From assembly GCF_020532705.1 (NCBI RefSeq), contig NZ_JAJAVD010000001.1, forward strand, positions 1,798,001 to 1,862,000: a stretch of DNA of 64,000 nucleotides, given 5' to 3'. The translations under genes were made by a program, and so were the position numbers. This document shows positions 9,359 through 19,512 of the stretch, piece after piece. Position 1 is the first letter of the stretch. Each line of letters begins with the position of its first letter. Source of the stretch: Methylobacillus caricis (GTDB taxonomy: Bacteria > Pseudomonadota > Gammaproteobacteria > Burkholderiales > Methylophilaceae). The notes beneath the pieces were generated by a model. The model made no database searches. It was not told where the DNA came from and saw only the letters and a program-made list of their open reading frames with translations.

Positions 9359-10086
9359 ACCCCAGGCGCGTATTGGTCACGGGCTCAAGCCGCGGTATAG
9401 GCCGCGCTATTGCGCTACGTCTCGCCCGTGAGAATTTTGCCGTCACTGTGCACTGCCGAAGCAGCAGGATTGAAGCGGAAACCGTGGTGAATGAAATCCT
9501 GGTAGCAGGAGGCAAGGCAGACATGCTGCAATTTGACGTGGCGGACAGGACCGCCAGCCGTGCAGCACTGGATCAAGCAATTGAACAATACGGCCCTTAC
9601 TATGGGATTGTATGCAATGCTGGGATTTCCCGCGACGGGGCCTTTCCCGCCTTGTCCGATGAGGACTGGGACCAGGTGCTGGATACCAGCCTCAATGGCT
9701 TTTTCAATGTGGTGCACCCACTGACCATGCCCATGGTACGCATGAAAAAAGGTGGGCGGATTGTCACCCTGGCCTCGGTTTCAGGCGTCATGGGTAATCG
9801 TGGCCAAGTCAACTACAGCGCAGCCAAGGCAGGCCTGATAGGAGCAACCAAGGCATTGGCAGTGGAACTGGCAAGCCGCAGGATTACTGTCAATTGCGTG
9901 GCTCCCGGCTTGATTGCCACCGACATGATAGATGAACTGGAAATGGTGGATGAAGCCCTCAGGATCATTCCCATGAACCGTGTAGGCGAGGCAGACGAAG
10001 TAGCAGCGGCAGTGGCTTTTCTCATGTCGGATGATGCATCCTATATCACGCGCCAGGTACTGGGCGTCAATGGCGGGATTATCTGA
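9355..10086 (+). CDS. 3-ketoacyl-ACP reductase (FabG-like SDR, ApeQ-like)
   Basis: Short-chain dehydrogenase/reductase of 243 aa, the FabG length. Visible: the NADPH-binding TGSSRGIGRAIAL near the N-terminus, NAGISRD, the catalytic Ser in LASVSGVMG and the YxxxK pair in YSAAKAGLIG. It would reduce the 3-keto group produced by the neighbouring ketosynthases before dehydration. Coupled on both sides: ATGA overlap upstream and TGATG overlap with the next ketosynthase. A primary fatty-acid role is unlikely given the context. Confidence 0.9.
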   Translation: MNPRRVLVTGSSRGIGRAIALRLARENFAVTVHCRSSRIEAETVVNEILVAGGKADMLQFDVADRTASRAALDQAIEQYGPYYGIVCNAGISRDGAFPALSDEDWDQVLDTSLNGFFNVVHPLTMPMVRMKKGGRIVTLASVSGVMGNRGQVNYSAAKAGLIGATKALAVELASRRITVNCVAPGLIATDMIDELEMVDEALRIIPMNRVGEADEVAAAVAFLMSDDASYITRQVLGVNGGII

Positions 10087-11312
10087 TGAGGCGCGTTGTT
10101 GTCACAGGCATGGCAGGGATCACTGCCCTGGGCGATAAATGGCAGGATATAGAAACGCGGCTGCGCCTTGGCCAGAATGGCGTACGCCCGATGCCGGAAT
10201 GGGACTACATAGAGTCCCTCAACACCCGCATTGCAGCCCCTGTGGACAGCTTCACTACGCCTTCACATTACTCACGCAAGATGACACGGTCCATGGGCCG
10301 CGTCGCCATGCTCTCGGTGCGTGCCAGCGAAATGGCGCTGGCTGATGCAGGCCTGCTCGACGACCCCAGCATCAGCGATGGCCGCATGGGCATAGCCTAC
10401 GGCTCATCTTCAGGCAGCGTTGATCCAGTCCGCGTATTTGCCCATATGCTGGAAACCGGCTCCATGCAAAATGTCACCTCGACTTGCTATATCGAGATGA
10501 TGCCGCATACCACTGCCGTCAATATCGGGCTATTTTTTGGCCTCAAGGGCCGTGTCATTCCCACATCAAGCGCCTGCACATCAGGGAGCCAGGCCATAGG
10601 CTATGCCTATGAGGCTATCCGCTTCGGTCGCCAGACCATGATGATCGCCGGTGGCGCAGAGGAAATGTCTGCTCCCAGCTCTGCGGTTTTCGATACCTTG
10701 TTTGCCACCAGCAGCCGCAATGATGCGCCGCATGCCACGCCTCGCCCCTTTGACCGGGACCGGGACGGCCTGGTGGTAGGTGAAGGGGCAGCGACCCTGA
10801 TCCTGGAGGAATATGAGCACGCCAAGGCACGCGGCGCTAACATTTATGCCGAAATCGTGGGCTTTGGCACCAATTCTGATGGGCGCCATATCACGCAGCC
10901 TGAATCCGACACCATGGCAATTGCCATACAACAGGCCTTGGATGATGCAGGCATCCCACCATCCGCCATCGGATATGTGAGTGCTCATGGCACCGCCACT
11001 GACCGTGGCGATGTGGCGGAAAGCCACGCAACCCATCAAGTATTCGGTGCCGGGGTAGCTATCAGCTCAATGAAAAGCTACCTGGGTCACACGCTTGGTG
11101 CCTGTGGCGCAATAGAAGCCTGGTGGGGAATTGCCATGCAGCGCCAAGGCTGGTTTGCCCCCACCCTCAACCTGAATAATCCTGACCCAGCCTGTGCAGA
11201 ACTCGATTACATCATGGGAGCAGGAAGGCAAATGCAGGTGGAATACCAGATGAGCAACAACTTTGCCTTTGGTGGGATTAATACTTCAATTATTCTAAAA
11301 TCCTGCTCATAA
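10086..11312 (+). CDS. beta-ketoacyl-ACP synthase (ApeR-like ketosynthase)
   Basis: Ketosynthase of 408 aa, FabF-like length. Catalytic Cys in TSSACTSGSQ, His in SAHGTATDRGD (canonical HGTAT) and His in YLGHTLGACGA are all present; the C-terminus has NNFAFGGINTS. Its first codon overlaps the ketoreductase stop. The KS that closes described APE operons (ApeR) is a homodimer thought to start or complete elongation. Here it is followed by a secreted protein and a third ketosynthase, so the operon continues. Confidence 0.87.
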   Translation: MRRVVVTGMAGITALGDKWQDIETRLRLGQNGVRPMPEWDYIESLNTRIAAPVDSFTTPSHYSRKMTRSMGRVAMLSVRASEMALADAGLLDDPSISDGRMGIAYGSSSGSVDPVRVFAHMLETGSMQNVTSTCYIEMMPHTTAVNIGLFFGLKGRVIPTSSACTSGSQAIGYAYEAIRFGRQTMMIAGGAEEMSAPSSAVFDTLFATSSRNDAPHATPRPFDRDRDGLVVGEGAATLILEEYEHAKARGANIYAEIVGFGTNSDGRHITQPESDTMAIAIQQALDDAGIPPSAIGYVSAHGTATDRGDVAESHATHQVFGAGVAISSMKSYLGHTLGACGAIEAWWGIAMQRQGWFAPTLNLNNPDPACAELDYIMGAGRQMQVEYQMSNNFAFGGINTSIILKSCS

Positions 11313-11367
11313 ACACAATCACTCATTGAAAATTAGCACCACAATTAACGACTTAAAGGGGATAACA

Positions 11368-11787
11368 ATGAAGTCCAGGCTTAGCGTACTTTTCTTTATA
11401 TTCGCCACTTTGCTGACAGCTCCTGCATTTGCACGCTCTGTCAACGCGATTATCAATCATGAGGACGTACCGATCGTATCTGCCAGCGGAAAATCACTGC
11501 AGGCCAGTGACGTAGAACAGGCCATTATCACTGCCGCTGGCATCAATCAATGGACGGTTAGCCGCAATGACAATGGTAATGAGCTCGTGGGCACTCTGGT
11601 CGTAAGGAACAAACACACCATTACAGTCAACATCCCCTACACCGCTGAAAAATATTCTATCCTCTACCGTAGCAGCGACAACATGAAGTACGAGGTCAAG
11701 GATGGCGTGCCCTGTATCCACCCGTTCTACAACAAATGGGTTGGCGCGCTCAAAACGTCCATAGACCGAGAATTACTGAGGCGCTGA
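11368..11787 (+). CDS. small secreted protein of unknown function in the pigment cluster
   Basis: Predicted exported protein of 139 aa. The start at 11368 is preceded by AAAGGGGAT at good spacing, and a signal peptide (MKSRLSVLFFIFATLLTAPAFA) follows directly. The mature protein is short and beta-rich (VSRNDNGNELVGTLVVRN, ITVNIPYTAEKYSILY) with Cys at CIHPFYN. I do not recognise a characterised family. Its place between two ketosynthase genes, with 55 bp of upstream spacing, suggests a periplasmic accessory role in handling the polyene. Confident as a real gene; function unknown. Confidence 0.75.
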   Translation: MKSRLSVLFFIFATLLTAPAFARSVNAIINHEDVPIVSASGKSLQASDVEQAIITAAGINQWTVSRNDNGNELVGTLVVRNKHTITVNIPYTAEKYSILYRSSDNMKYEVKDGVPCIHPFYNKWVGALKTSIDRELLRR

Positions 11788-11810
11788 ATCATGAGGAAGC
11801 CTTCCTGAAG

Positions 11811-13019
11811 ATGCGCAGAGTAGTGGTCACGGGTATGGGGATCATCTCTTGCCTGGGAAACGATATAGAGGCGGTGTCTGCATCCCTGCAAACGGGTCGC
11901 TCAGGTTTACGGCATATGCCGGAATATGCTGCCATGGGCCTACGTAGCCAGGTTGCGGGCGTGCCTGACATTAGCAGCCTGCCACCTGTTAACCGCAAGC
12001 ACAGGCGCTTCATGGCTGATACAGCGCTATATGCCTATCATGCCGCACAGCAGGCCATTACTGACAGCTTGTTGTCAGAATCACTGCTCAGCTCGCCAAG
12101 GACCGGCATGGTCATAGGCTCAGGGGTAGGCTCTCCCTGGGAGCACGTCCAGGCCATGGATACCTTGCGCAATCAAGGCCTGAGCAAAGTACTGCCCTAT
12201 GCGGTACCGCGCATCATGGGCAGCACTGCATCTGCCACCCTGGCCACGGCCTTTTCCATCCAGGGCATTAGCTGCTCCATCAGTTCCGCCTGCGCCAGCT
12301 CAGGACATTGCATAGGCTATGGTACTGAACTGATCCAGTTTGGTAAGCAGGACATCATGATTGTCGGTGGCAGCGAGGAAACCAGTTGGGCCACCACTGC
12401 CCCATTTGACGCGATGGGTGCTTTATCCACGCATTACAATGATGCCACTGCATCCCGGCCCTATAATGAAGACCGGGATGGGTTTGTGATCGCCGGTGGT
12501 GCAGGTATTCTCATATTGGAAGAGCTTGAACATGCCCGCCAACGTGGAGCCCGTATTTACGCAGAAGTGACTGGCTATGGCGCATGTTCGGATGGCCAGG
12601 ATATGGTCACCCCTTCCGCAGAAGGTGCTGCCAGGGCCATGCGGCTGGCACTTGGTGCCATAGAAAATACCTCCTCCATAGACTATATCAACACCCATGC
12701 CACTTCTACCCCACTAGGAGATATCTGTGAGCTGAATGCCATACGTGAGGTATTTGGTGAAAAGCTACCGCTCATTTCCTCCACCAAGGGGCTCAGTGGC
12801 CACCCTATAGGTGCAGCCGCAGCGCATGAAGCCATCTATAGCCTGCTGATGATGAGGGACGGCTTCGTGGCAGGCTGTGCCAACCTTGACAAACCAGATC
12901 GGCAAATTGGCGATATGCCCATATTAAGGGCCAACTTAAAGCATCAATTAAATAGTGCCATGTCCAACAGCTTCGGCTTTGGCGGCACCAATGTCAGCCT
13001 GGTATTCCAGCGCATGTAG
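11811..13019 (+). CDS. third beta-ketoacyl-ACP synthase of the pigment cluster
   Basis: Ketosynthase of 402 aa starting MRRVVVTGMGI, the same beginning as the upstream KS. Cys in SSACASSGHC, His in NTHATSTPLGD (HATST) and His in GLSGHPIGAAAA are intact, and NSFGFGGTNVS closes the protein. It therefore keeps a full catalytic triad and is not an inactive chain-length factor. The ATG at 11811 is chosen because all ketosynthases begin with this motif; the frame stays open upstream into the previous gene. Separated by 23 bp from the secreted protein gene. Confidence 0.85.
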   Translation: MRRVVVTGMGIISCLGNDIEAVSASLQTGRSGLRHMPEYAAMGLRSQVAGVPDISSLPPVNRKHRRFMADTALYAYHAAQQAITDSLLSESLLSSPRTGMVIGSGVGSPWEHVQAMDTLRNQGLSKVLPYAVPRIMGSTASATLATAFSIQGISCSISSACASSGHCIGYGTELIQFGKQDIMIVGGSEETSWATTAPFDAMGALSTHYNDATASRPYNEDRDGFVIAGGAGILILEELEHARQRGARIYAEVTGYGACSDGQDMVTPSAEGAARAMRLALGAIENTSSIDYINTHATSTPLGDICELNAIREVFGEKLPLISSTKGLSGHPIGAAAAHEAIYSLLMMRDGFVAGCANLDKPDRQIGDMPILRANLKHQLNSAMSNSFGFGGTNVSLVFQRM

Positions 13020-13026
13020 CAAACTT

Positions 13027-13038
13027 GATAATATTATC
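13027..13038. promoter_or_regulatory. 12-bp AT-rich palindrome before the terminal small gene
   Basis: GATAATATTATC is a perfect palindrome lying between the third ketosynthase stop and the next gene, about 30 bp before its ATG. It could be an operator, but palindromes this AT-rich also arise by chance. Confidence 0.25.
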
Positions 13039-13070
13039 CAACCATATCAAAACCAAGGGAGCCTGCAATA

Positions 13071-13511
13071 ATGAAAAACATCCTGAACACTGCCGCGTTA
13101 ATCTCCATCCTGCTCGCCAGCAGCCAGGTCATGGCACGTGATGACCAGAAAATGCATCCACTGGAGGATGCCCTGAACACAGCGGCCGCCAAGGAAAAAC
13201 TGGATCCTCAAATCAAGCTTTTTTTTGGAAACCAGCCGCATCCTGCCGTAGAGAAAACCTTGGGCGAATGGAAAACCAATAAAAAAACCAATGGCTTCAA
13301 TAAATCAGACAAGGAAGCCTGTGAGTGGACATTGCTGAGCGCACTGCTTGAGTTGCAGGAGCGAGCCAGCAAGGAAGGCGGCAACGCTATCATCAACATC
13401 AAAAGCAATTACAAGAATAAGGAAGCCAGCAGCGAGACAGAATACATGTGTGGTAGCGGTGCGCTGATGTCAGGCGTGGCACTCAAAGGCGACGTAGTCA
13501 AACTGAAATAA
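13071..13511 (+). CDS. small secreted protein, YbjQ-like tail, end of pigment cluster
   Basis: Exported protein of 146 aa with a signal peptide ending at SSQVMARDD and an AAGGGAG ribosome-binding site. The C-terminal half has EGGNAIINIKSNYKNK followed by a Gly-rich hydrophobic end (MCGSGALMSGVALKGD), which resembles the GANA-type motif of small YbjQ/DUF4156-like proteins. Proteins of this kind occur at the ends of aryl-polyene clusters and are sometimes misannotated as excinuclease subunits. Two Cys residues (ACEW and MCGSG) could form a disulfide in the periplasm. Role unknown. Confidence 0.75.
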   Translation: MKNILNTAALISILLASSQVMARDDQKMHPLEDALNTAAAKEKLDPQIKLFFGNQPHPAVEKTLGEWKTNKKTNGFNKSDKEACEWTLLSALLELQERASKEGGNAIINIKSNYKNKEASSETEYMCGSGALMSGVALKGDVVKLK

Positions 13512-13525
13512 TCATAAAATCTGTG

Positions 13526-13548
13526 GGCAGCAAGCAAGGCTTGTTGCC
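13526..13548 (+). terminator. possible terminator hairpin after the pigment operon
   Basis: GGCAGCAAGC and GCTTGTTGCC form a 10-bp stem (one G-T pair) with a 3-base loop, 15 bp after the last plus-strand gene and just before the convergent methyltransferase stop. There is no strong T-run, so termination efficiency is doubtful. Confidence 0.4.
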
Positions 13549-13555
13549 TCATGCG

Positions 13556-14260
13556 TCAATGCAATGGTTTAACAGCCACTGCATTGACCAGCGTTTCCTC
13601 ACGCTTCTTAGGCACTGGAAAGCCTATCCATTCCCAGAACCCTGCATCCGGCCTGCTCCACCAGAGAAATGGCAGTGAGATTTGTGAATCCGGCAAACTG
13701 AAACCTGCGTTGCGAATAATCGCGATATATTCCTCCGCAGTTTTCTGGACATGCATGGGATGGCGAAACAACACGCGTATCTGCAATGAATGGATATATC
13801 GTTTGGTCGATTCGGCAAACAACAGGACACCTCCGGGTTTCAACACACGGAAGAACTCCGCCATCGCCTCTTCCTGGTCCACGATATGATGGAAAGTCTG
13901 GTGGCAGAACACCATGTCAAACTCATTATCAGGAATGCCCTGCATAAGCGAAGCATTACCAGCAAACAGCCTGACCTCGGCAGGACAATTCCTGGAGCTC
14001 TCACTGGCACGAGCCTGCAGATCAGGATCAGCATCCAGCCCGGTAATCTGTTGGGGATTGAAGCGCTTGGAAAGGGCAAAAAATGAATGGCCGAAACCAC
14101 AACCTACATCAAGAATTCTGGAATATTGCGTCACCCTTGCCGGCATTAACCGCTGAAGATCATCCAGGGCTCTATCCAACACCCTGATTTTCCACATATT
14201 GGTTTTCAGGAACCAATTGCCGAAGCGTGTTTCCTTCACGAAAGGCAGATTCAAGCTCAT
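13556..14260 (-). CDS. class I SAM-dependent methyltransferase
   Basis: A 234-aa methyltransferase. Motif I is ILDVGCGFGHSF near residue 48, the acidic loop is GLDADPDLQ, motif II is FDMVFCHQTFHHI and motif III is RVLKPGGVLLFAES. It is convergent with the pigment operon. Methyltransferases accompany many APE clusters and can methylate the aryl head group, so a pigment-tailoring role is plausible, but nothing in the sequence fixes the substrate. It has no close co-directional partner: upstream is a terminator and tRNA-Pro. Confidence 0.78.
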   Translation of the reverse strand: MSLNLPFVKETRFGNWFLKTNMWKIRVLDRALDDLQRLMPARVTQYSRILDVGCGFGHSFFALSKRFNPQQITGLDADPDLQARASESSRNCPAEVRLFAGNASLMQGIPDNEFDMVFCHQTFHHIVDQEEAMAEFFRVLKPGGVLLFAESTKRYIHSLQIRVLFRHPMHVQKTAEEYIAIIRNAGFSLPDSQISLPFLWWSRPDAGFWEWIGFPVPKKREETLVNAVAVKPLH

Positions 14261-14308
14261 GACCTAGGCAGCCCTTTATTTATTTTTTGAAGCCTGTCCA
14301 CAAATGAA

Positions 14309-14331
14309 AAAAGCCAGAGTCTCTGGCTTTT
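14309..14331 (-). terminator. rho-independent terminator of tRNA-Pro
   Basis: AAAAGCCAG and CTGGCTTTT form a 9-bp stem with a 5-base loop, followed on the minus strand by more Ts. It lies about 80 bp after the tRNA-Pro 3' end and before the methyltransferase gene. Confidence 0.75.
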
Positions 14332-14408
14332 GATATCCACAAGAAATTAGCCACTGCTAATATTCCTGCAACTACAGCAACCGGGAAAGCCGGATTACTG
14401 AGTTGATT

Positions 14409-14485
14409 TGGTCGGGACGGTGTGATTCGAACACACGACCCCTTGCACCCCATGCAAGTACGCTACCAGGCTGCGCTACGCCCCG
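14409..14485 (-). tRNA. tRNA-Pro(GGG)
   Basis: 77-nt tRNA on the minus strand. The 7-bp acceptor stem CGGGGCG/CGTCCCG (one G-U) is followed by A73 and an encoded CCA. The anticodon arm is CTTGC-ATGGGGT-GCAAG, giving anticodon GGG; the T arm contains GTTCGAATC. The D arm GCGCAGCCTGGTAGCG matches bacterial tRNA-Pro. Its place downstream of the ihfA-merR genes is the common betaproteobacterial arrangement. Confidence 0.97.
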
Positions 14486-14523
14486 AACCGATGCTGCTCG
14501 GCATGCCAAACAGCAAGAAAGAG

Positions 14524-14529
14524 ATTATA
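14524..14529 (-). promoter_or_regulatory. -10 element for tRNA-Pro
   Basis: A perfect TATAAT on the minus strand lies 39 bp before the tRNA 5' end, in the gap after the MerR-type gene. The -35 region is weak (a CTGTCC-like hexamer at 18 bp), so this is a probable but not strong promoter. Confidence 0.5.
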
Positions 14530-14572
14530 TCGAAAAAGCCGGATTTCGGACAGCCGTAAATGAGGATTTACT

Positions 14573-14998
14573 TCAATGAGCGCGCAGTAAATCGAGCACT
14601 TCACGCAATTCGGCACGCAAAGTGATGAAGTCGTACCCCACTTCCACTTTGGGAATGACTGCGGCTTCATCTCGCTGAGAATCCACTGGCAGTTTTTCAA
14701 TCACATTAGAGGCAACCATCCCACTTGCAGCATGATCATCAAGGCGATTACGCGCACCGCTAATGGTAAAACCCTGTTCATACAACAATTCACGGATACG
14801 CCGAATCAGCAATACTTCATGGTGTTGGTAATAGCGGCGGTTTCCCCTGCGCTTGACCGGCTTGAGCTGGGTAAACTCCTGCTCCCAATACCGCAAGACA
14901 TGAGGCTTCACGCCGCACAATTCGCTGACTTCACCAATCGTAAAATAGCGCTTGGCGGGAATTGGAGGGAGCTGAACCTTAGGCGCTTGCTCCGGCAT
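14573..14998 (-). CDS. MerR-family transcriptional regulator downstream of ihfA
   Basis: A 141-aa protein with an N-terminal MerR winged helix-turn-helix (residues about 17-85): [20 protein letters not shown] followed by [20 protein letters not shown]. The C-terminal part is short and has no Cys cluster for metal binding, unlike CueR/ZntR types. A MerR-like gene immediately after ihfA is conserved across proteobacteria and its target is generally unknown. It overlaps the 3' end of ihfA by 20 bp, so it is co-translated with it. Confidence 0.9.
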   Translation of the reverse strand: MPEQAPKVQLPPIPAKRYFTIGEVSELCGVKPHVLRYWEQEFTQLKPVKRRGNRRYYQHHEVLLIRRIRELLYEQGFTISGARNRLDDHAASGMVASNVIEKLPVDSQRDEAAVIPKVEVGYDFITLRAELREVLDLLRAH

Positions 14999-15281
14999 AT
15001 GCCTCCTCTACCTTGCTCTTGAGCTTCTGGCTGGCATGGAATGTCACAACGCGACGTGCGGTGATGGGAATTTCTTCACCAGTTTTAGGATTACGGCCAG
15101 GACGCTCTGATTTTTGACGCAACTCGAAATTACCAAAACCCGAAAGCTTAACGCTGTCTCCCGCTTCCAGTGCAGTACGGATTTCTTCAAAGAATGCTTC
15201 AACCATGTCTTTGGCCTCACGTTTGTTCAAACCTACTTGCTCAAACAACAAATCAGCCAAATCAGCTTTTGTTAATGTCAT
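14979..15281 (-). CDS. ihfA: integration host factor subunit alpha
   Basis: A 100-aa DNA-bending protein of the HU/IHF family. Diagnostic stretches: [34 protein letters not shown] and the minor-groove-inserting arm around [13 protein letters not shown], where the Pro that intercalates into DNA is located. It is encoded directly after pheT as in E. coli and most proteobacteria. IHF is the architectural partner of sigma-54 promoters, which is relevant because sigma-54-type promoters occur elsewhere in this window. Confidence 0.97.
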   Translation of the reverse strand: MTLTKADLADLLFEQVGLNKREAKDMVEAFFEEIRTALEAGDSVKLSGFGNFELRQKSERPGRNPKTGEEIPITARRVVTFHASQKLKSKVEEAYAGASA

Positions 15282-15306
15282 GCAAAACCTTTCCCTACTA
15301 CTTTTT

Positions 15307-17661
15307 CTAATTTCTTAACGTGGCACCATGTTGCTGGACTAATAAATCCAGCAACGATGCCATCACTGCATCGGCTTCTATATCGGTCAGAGTTTTTTGA
15401 GTATCTTGTATAAGCACAAGAAATGCAAGGCTTTTCTTGCCTTCGGCAATGCCCTTGCCACGGTAAACATCGAACAATGCAATATCGTTTATCAGCGGAT
15501 TTTTAGCAGACCGCATAGTATCCATTAATGCCTGGATAGTGATATTTTCATCAACCACCACCGCCATATCGCGACGCACAGGCGGGAATTTTGGTACCTG
15601 GGTATATTGGGCAACCTTACGCTTCAATAAGGGCTCAACTTCCAGCTCAAACAATATGGCGCTGCGTGGCAATTGGTATTGCTGTTGCCATTTTGGATGC
15701 AGCTTGCCTATCCACCCGATGGCCTTGCCATTCAACACAACCTGGGCAGTCTGGCCTGGATGCAAGGCTGGATGCTGCGCAGCCACATATAGCGCATCAC
15801 CGCCAGCAAGGCGTTCAACCTCGGCCTTGACGTCAAAGAAGTCAACTTCCCGCGCTGGCTGGGCCCATTGCTCAGGTGCTGCATCTCCATAAGCAAGCCC
15901 GGAAATTCGGGTAACCTCGCTATATCCGTCAGCATGGGAGAAATAAGTGGCGCCTATTTCAAACAAGCGTACACGCTCTTGCTTGCGGTTGAGGTTATAC
16001 ATCAAGGTCTCCAGCAGCCCTCCCCATAAACCAGTGCGCATAACGCTCAAATTACTGGCAATCGGATTCTTCAAGGCGATTGGAGCGGCGTTGCCGAGCA
16101 GCTCCCGCTCCCAACTTTCATCCACAAAGCTGTAACTGACAATTTCCTGATAGCCGCTTGCTGCCAAGCTATCGCGCAACCAGTTGCGATTCAAATTCGC
16201 CTCGGCAGAAGGCAACATACGCAATTCAGCTTGTGGCGGTGTAGCGGGAATATTGTCGTATCCATAAAGACGGGCCACTTCTTCTATCAAGTCTTCTTCA
16301 ATTTCGATATCAAAACGATAGCTGGGCGGCGTCACTTCGAACTCATCGTCATTGCGCTGATAACTGAAATCCAGTTTTTTCAGGACATCAATGACATCCT
16401 CTGCTGTCAATGAAATTCCTAACACCGATGTCAGACGTGCGATGCGCAAGCGTACAGGCGGCCTTGCAGGCAAACTGCCCAAGATCTCGATGACAGGGCC
16501 CGGTTCACCACCGCAGATTTCCAGCACCAGGCTGGTAGCGCGCTCCAAAGCGGGCAAAGTATTGGCAAAATCCACGCCACGCTCAAAGCGATAGGAAGAA
16601 TCAGTGGAGAAATTCAGGCGCCTAGCCTTGCCTACAATCACACCAGGAGCAAAGAAGGCACTCTCAAGGAAGATATTGCTTGTATCATTACTGACAGCAC
16701 TGCTATCACCGCCCATGATGCCAGCAAGTGCAAGCGCACCAGCATTGTCAGCGATCACCAGCATATCAGGCTGCAATTCTATTGTTTGCTCGTTCAGCAA
16801 CACCAGTGTCTCGCCCGCACGCGCATAGCGGATTTCTATACCGCCTTGCAGCTTGTCTGCATCAAATGCATGCAAGGGCTGGCCCTGCTCCAATAATACG
16901 TAATTGGTGATGTCCACGATCGCACTGATACTACGGACACCACTACGCTCAAGCCTGCGTACCATCCAGTCAGGAGTCGCCGCCGCCGCATTTACGCCCT
17001 GAATAACGCGACCTGTGTAACGGGGGCAGGCAGCAGGCTCTGAAACCGTGACGGTCTGCTTTGCATCAATCCCTGCGGCTACTGGCGATATGGTTGGCAG
17101 GGAAAGTGTAGCGCCAGTCAGTGCCGTCACATCCCGAGCAATACCGACAATACTGAGGCAATCAGTACGGTTGGGCGTCAGCTTGAGCGTGAACAGCTTG
17201 TCGTCCAGCTCGAATAAGGCCCGAATGTCCTGGCCGATTTCTGCCTCTGCCGCCAGCTCCAGCAAACCATTGCTTTCCTCTGCCAATCCCAGCTCCTTGG
17301 CGGAACACATCATGCCAAAGGACTCCACGCCGCGCACCTTGGCCTGCTTGATCTTGAAGCCAGGAAGCTCAGCGCCAACCAACGCACATGGAGCCTTGAG
17401 GCCTGCACGCGCATTAGGAGCTCCACAGACAATCTGCAGTAGCTCACCGGTTCCCACATTGACCTTGCAGATTTGCAGACGGTCGGCATCGGGATGTTTT
17501 TCAACGCTGACAATCTCAGCCACTACCACTTTGCTGAAACCTGCAGCCACCGGCTCCATCGCTTCGACTTCAAGTCCGGCCATGGTCAAGGCATGGCCCA
17601 GACCTTCGCTATCTAGTGCTGGATTAACGTATTGGCGTAGCCATTGTTCAGAAAATTGCAT
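15307..17661 (-). CDS. pheT: phenylalanyl-tRNA synthetase beta subunit
   Basis: A 784-aa subunit of the alpha2-beta2 PheRS. In order: N-terminal B1 domain ([17 protein letters not shown]), the EMAP/tRNA-binding-like domain (about 40-150), B3/B4 with the editing region (about 200-400), B5, the catalytic-like B6/B7 core (about 470-680) and the C-terminal ferredoxin-like anticodon-binding domain ([14 protein letters not shown], about 690-784). The length is normal for proteobacteria. It lies 25 bp after pheS in the same operon. Confidence 0.97.
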   Translation of the reverse strand: MQFSEQWLRQYVNPALDSEGLGHALTMAGLEVEAMEPVAAGFSKVVVAEIVSVEKHPDADRLQICKVNVGTGELLQIVCGAPNARAGLKAPCALVGAELPGFKIKQAKVRGVESFGMMCSAKELGLAEESNGLLELAAEAEIGQDIRALFELDDKLFTLKLTPNRTDCLSIVGIARDVTALTGATLSLPTISPVAAGIDAKQTVTVSEPAACPRYTGRVIQGVNAAAATPDWMVRRLERSGVRSISAIVDITNYVLLEQGQPLHAFDADKLQGGIEIRYARAGETLVLLNEQTIELQPDMLVIADNAGALALAGIMGGDSSAVSNDTSNIFLESAFFAPGVIVGKARRLNFSTDSSYRFERGVDFANTLPALERATSLVLEICGGEPGPVIEILGSLPARPPVRLRIARLTSVLGISLTAEDVIDVLKKLDFSYQRNDDEFEVTPPSYRFDIEIEEDLIEEVARLYGYDNIPATPPQAELRMLPSAEANLNRNWLRDSLAASGYQEIVSYSFVDESWERELLGNAAPIALKNPIASNLSVMRTGLWGGLLETLMYNLNRKQERVRLFEIGATYFSHADGYSEVTRISGLAYGDAAPEQWAQPAREVDFFDVKAEVERLAGGDALYVAAQHPALHPGQTAQVVLNGKAIGWIGKLHPKWQQQYQLPRSAILFELEVEPLLKRKVAQYTQVPKFPPVRRDMAVVVDENITIQALMDTMRSAKNPLINDIALFDVYRGKGIAEGKKSLAFLVLIQDTQKTLTDIEADAVMASLLDLLVQQHGATLRN

Positions 17662-17686
17662 ATTGTTAGTCTATCCAGAATAAGGG

Positions 17687-18712
<1,026 letters not shown>

Positions 18713-18793
18713 TCACACTACCCAATAAATCCTTATATATCAAACATATAAGAAAACTGAGATTTATCACCGGCATTTTGTGGAAAAACCCGG

Positions 18794-18823
18794 AAAAAAA
18801 AGGAGGCACGAGGCCTCCTTTTT
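18794..18823 (-). terminator. rho-independent terminator between rplT and pheS
   Basis: On the minus strand AAAAAGGAGGC, a 5-base loop and GCCTCCTTTTT are followed by a further T-run. It sits 13 bp after the rplT stop, separating the ribosomal-protein part of the operon from pheST. Confidence 0.88.
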
Positions 18824-18836
18824 CTATTGCTGTTGC

Positions 18837-19199
18837 TTAGGCAGCGGCGAGACCTGATTTAGCCAGTTCGGCAAACTTGGCAAAAGCCTGCTTGTCGAAT
18901 ACAGCCAGATCGGCCAGCACCTTGCGGTCAACTTCAACCGCAGACTTCTTCAGACCGTTGATGAAACGGCTGTATGTCAAACCATACTCGCGTGCGCCAG
19001 CATTGATACGCGCAATCCACAAAGCACGGAATTGACGCTTTCTCTGACGGCGGTCACGGTAAGCATATTGACCAGCCTTCATCACCGCCTGTTTGGCAAT
19101 GCGGTAGACATTCTTGCGACGGCCACGATAACCCTTGGCAGCGTTCAGAACCTTTTTATGGCGGGCACGAGCGATAACACCACGTTTTACTCTAGGCAT
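18837..19199 (-). CDS. rplT: 50S ribosomal protein L20
   Basis: A 120-aa basic protein starting [18 protein letters not shown], with [20 protein letters not shown] and [20 protein letters not shown], all highly conserved in L20. It binds 23S rRNA early in 50S assembly and in many bacteria represses its own operon. It follows rpmI after 11 bp. Confidence 0.98.
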   Translation of the reverse strand: MPRVKRGVIARARHKKVLNAAKGYRGRRKNVYRIAKQAVMKAGQYAYRDRRQRKRQFRALWIARINAGAREYGLTYSRFINGLKKSAVEVDRKVLADLAVFDKQAFAKFAELAKSGLAAA

Positions 19200-19210
19200 C
19201 TCTTATCTCC

Positions 19211-19408
19211 TTATTGTGTTGGCATCATGGCGCGTACGCGCTTGACGTCAGTTGGGGAAATAATCGCTGTACCACGCAGGTTACGCTTCTGCTTGGTGGT
19301 CTTCTTGGTCAGGATATGACGCAGGTGAGAGTGAGTACGCTTCACCTTGCCATTACCCAAGAATTTGAAGCGCTTTTTGGCGCTGCTCTTGGTCTTCATC
19401 TTTGGCAT
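19211..19408 (-). CDS. rpmI: 50S ribosomal protein L35
   Basis: A 65-aa basic protein ([40 protein letters not shown]), the full length of bacterial L35. It sits between infC and rplT in the conserved operon. A gap of 104 bp separates it from infC; a ribosome-binding site (AGGAG) precedes the ATG. Confidence 0.98.
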   Translation of the reverse strand: MPKMKTKSSAKKRFKFLGNGKVKRTHSHLRHILTKKTTKQKRNLRGTAIISPTDVKRVRAMMPTQ

Positions 19409-19512
19409 TTTTTTCTCCTAAAGGAACATTGAAAAGAGCGATCGGGCATGCCTTTAGGCCACGTCGCTACCTCTTTACTGCTACTACTCACAAACCAAAA
19501 AACCCGTGGATC

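Noticed and set aside
10086-13019. Two adjacent KS genes as a housekeeping fabF duplication
   Set aside because: Both are embedded with exporter and secreted genes, not with acpP/fabD; sequences differ clearly and no fatty-acid genes are nearby.
13551-13889. Plus-strand open frame opposite the methyltransferase gene
   Set aside because: The minus-strand frame carries full methyltransferase motifs I-III, while this frame has no recognisable motif or ribosome-binding site.
14979-15281. HU (hupB) instead of ihfA
   Set aside because: Placement directly behind pheT and the [13 protein letters not shown]/arm sequence fit IHF alpha.
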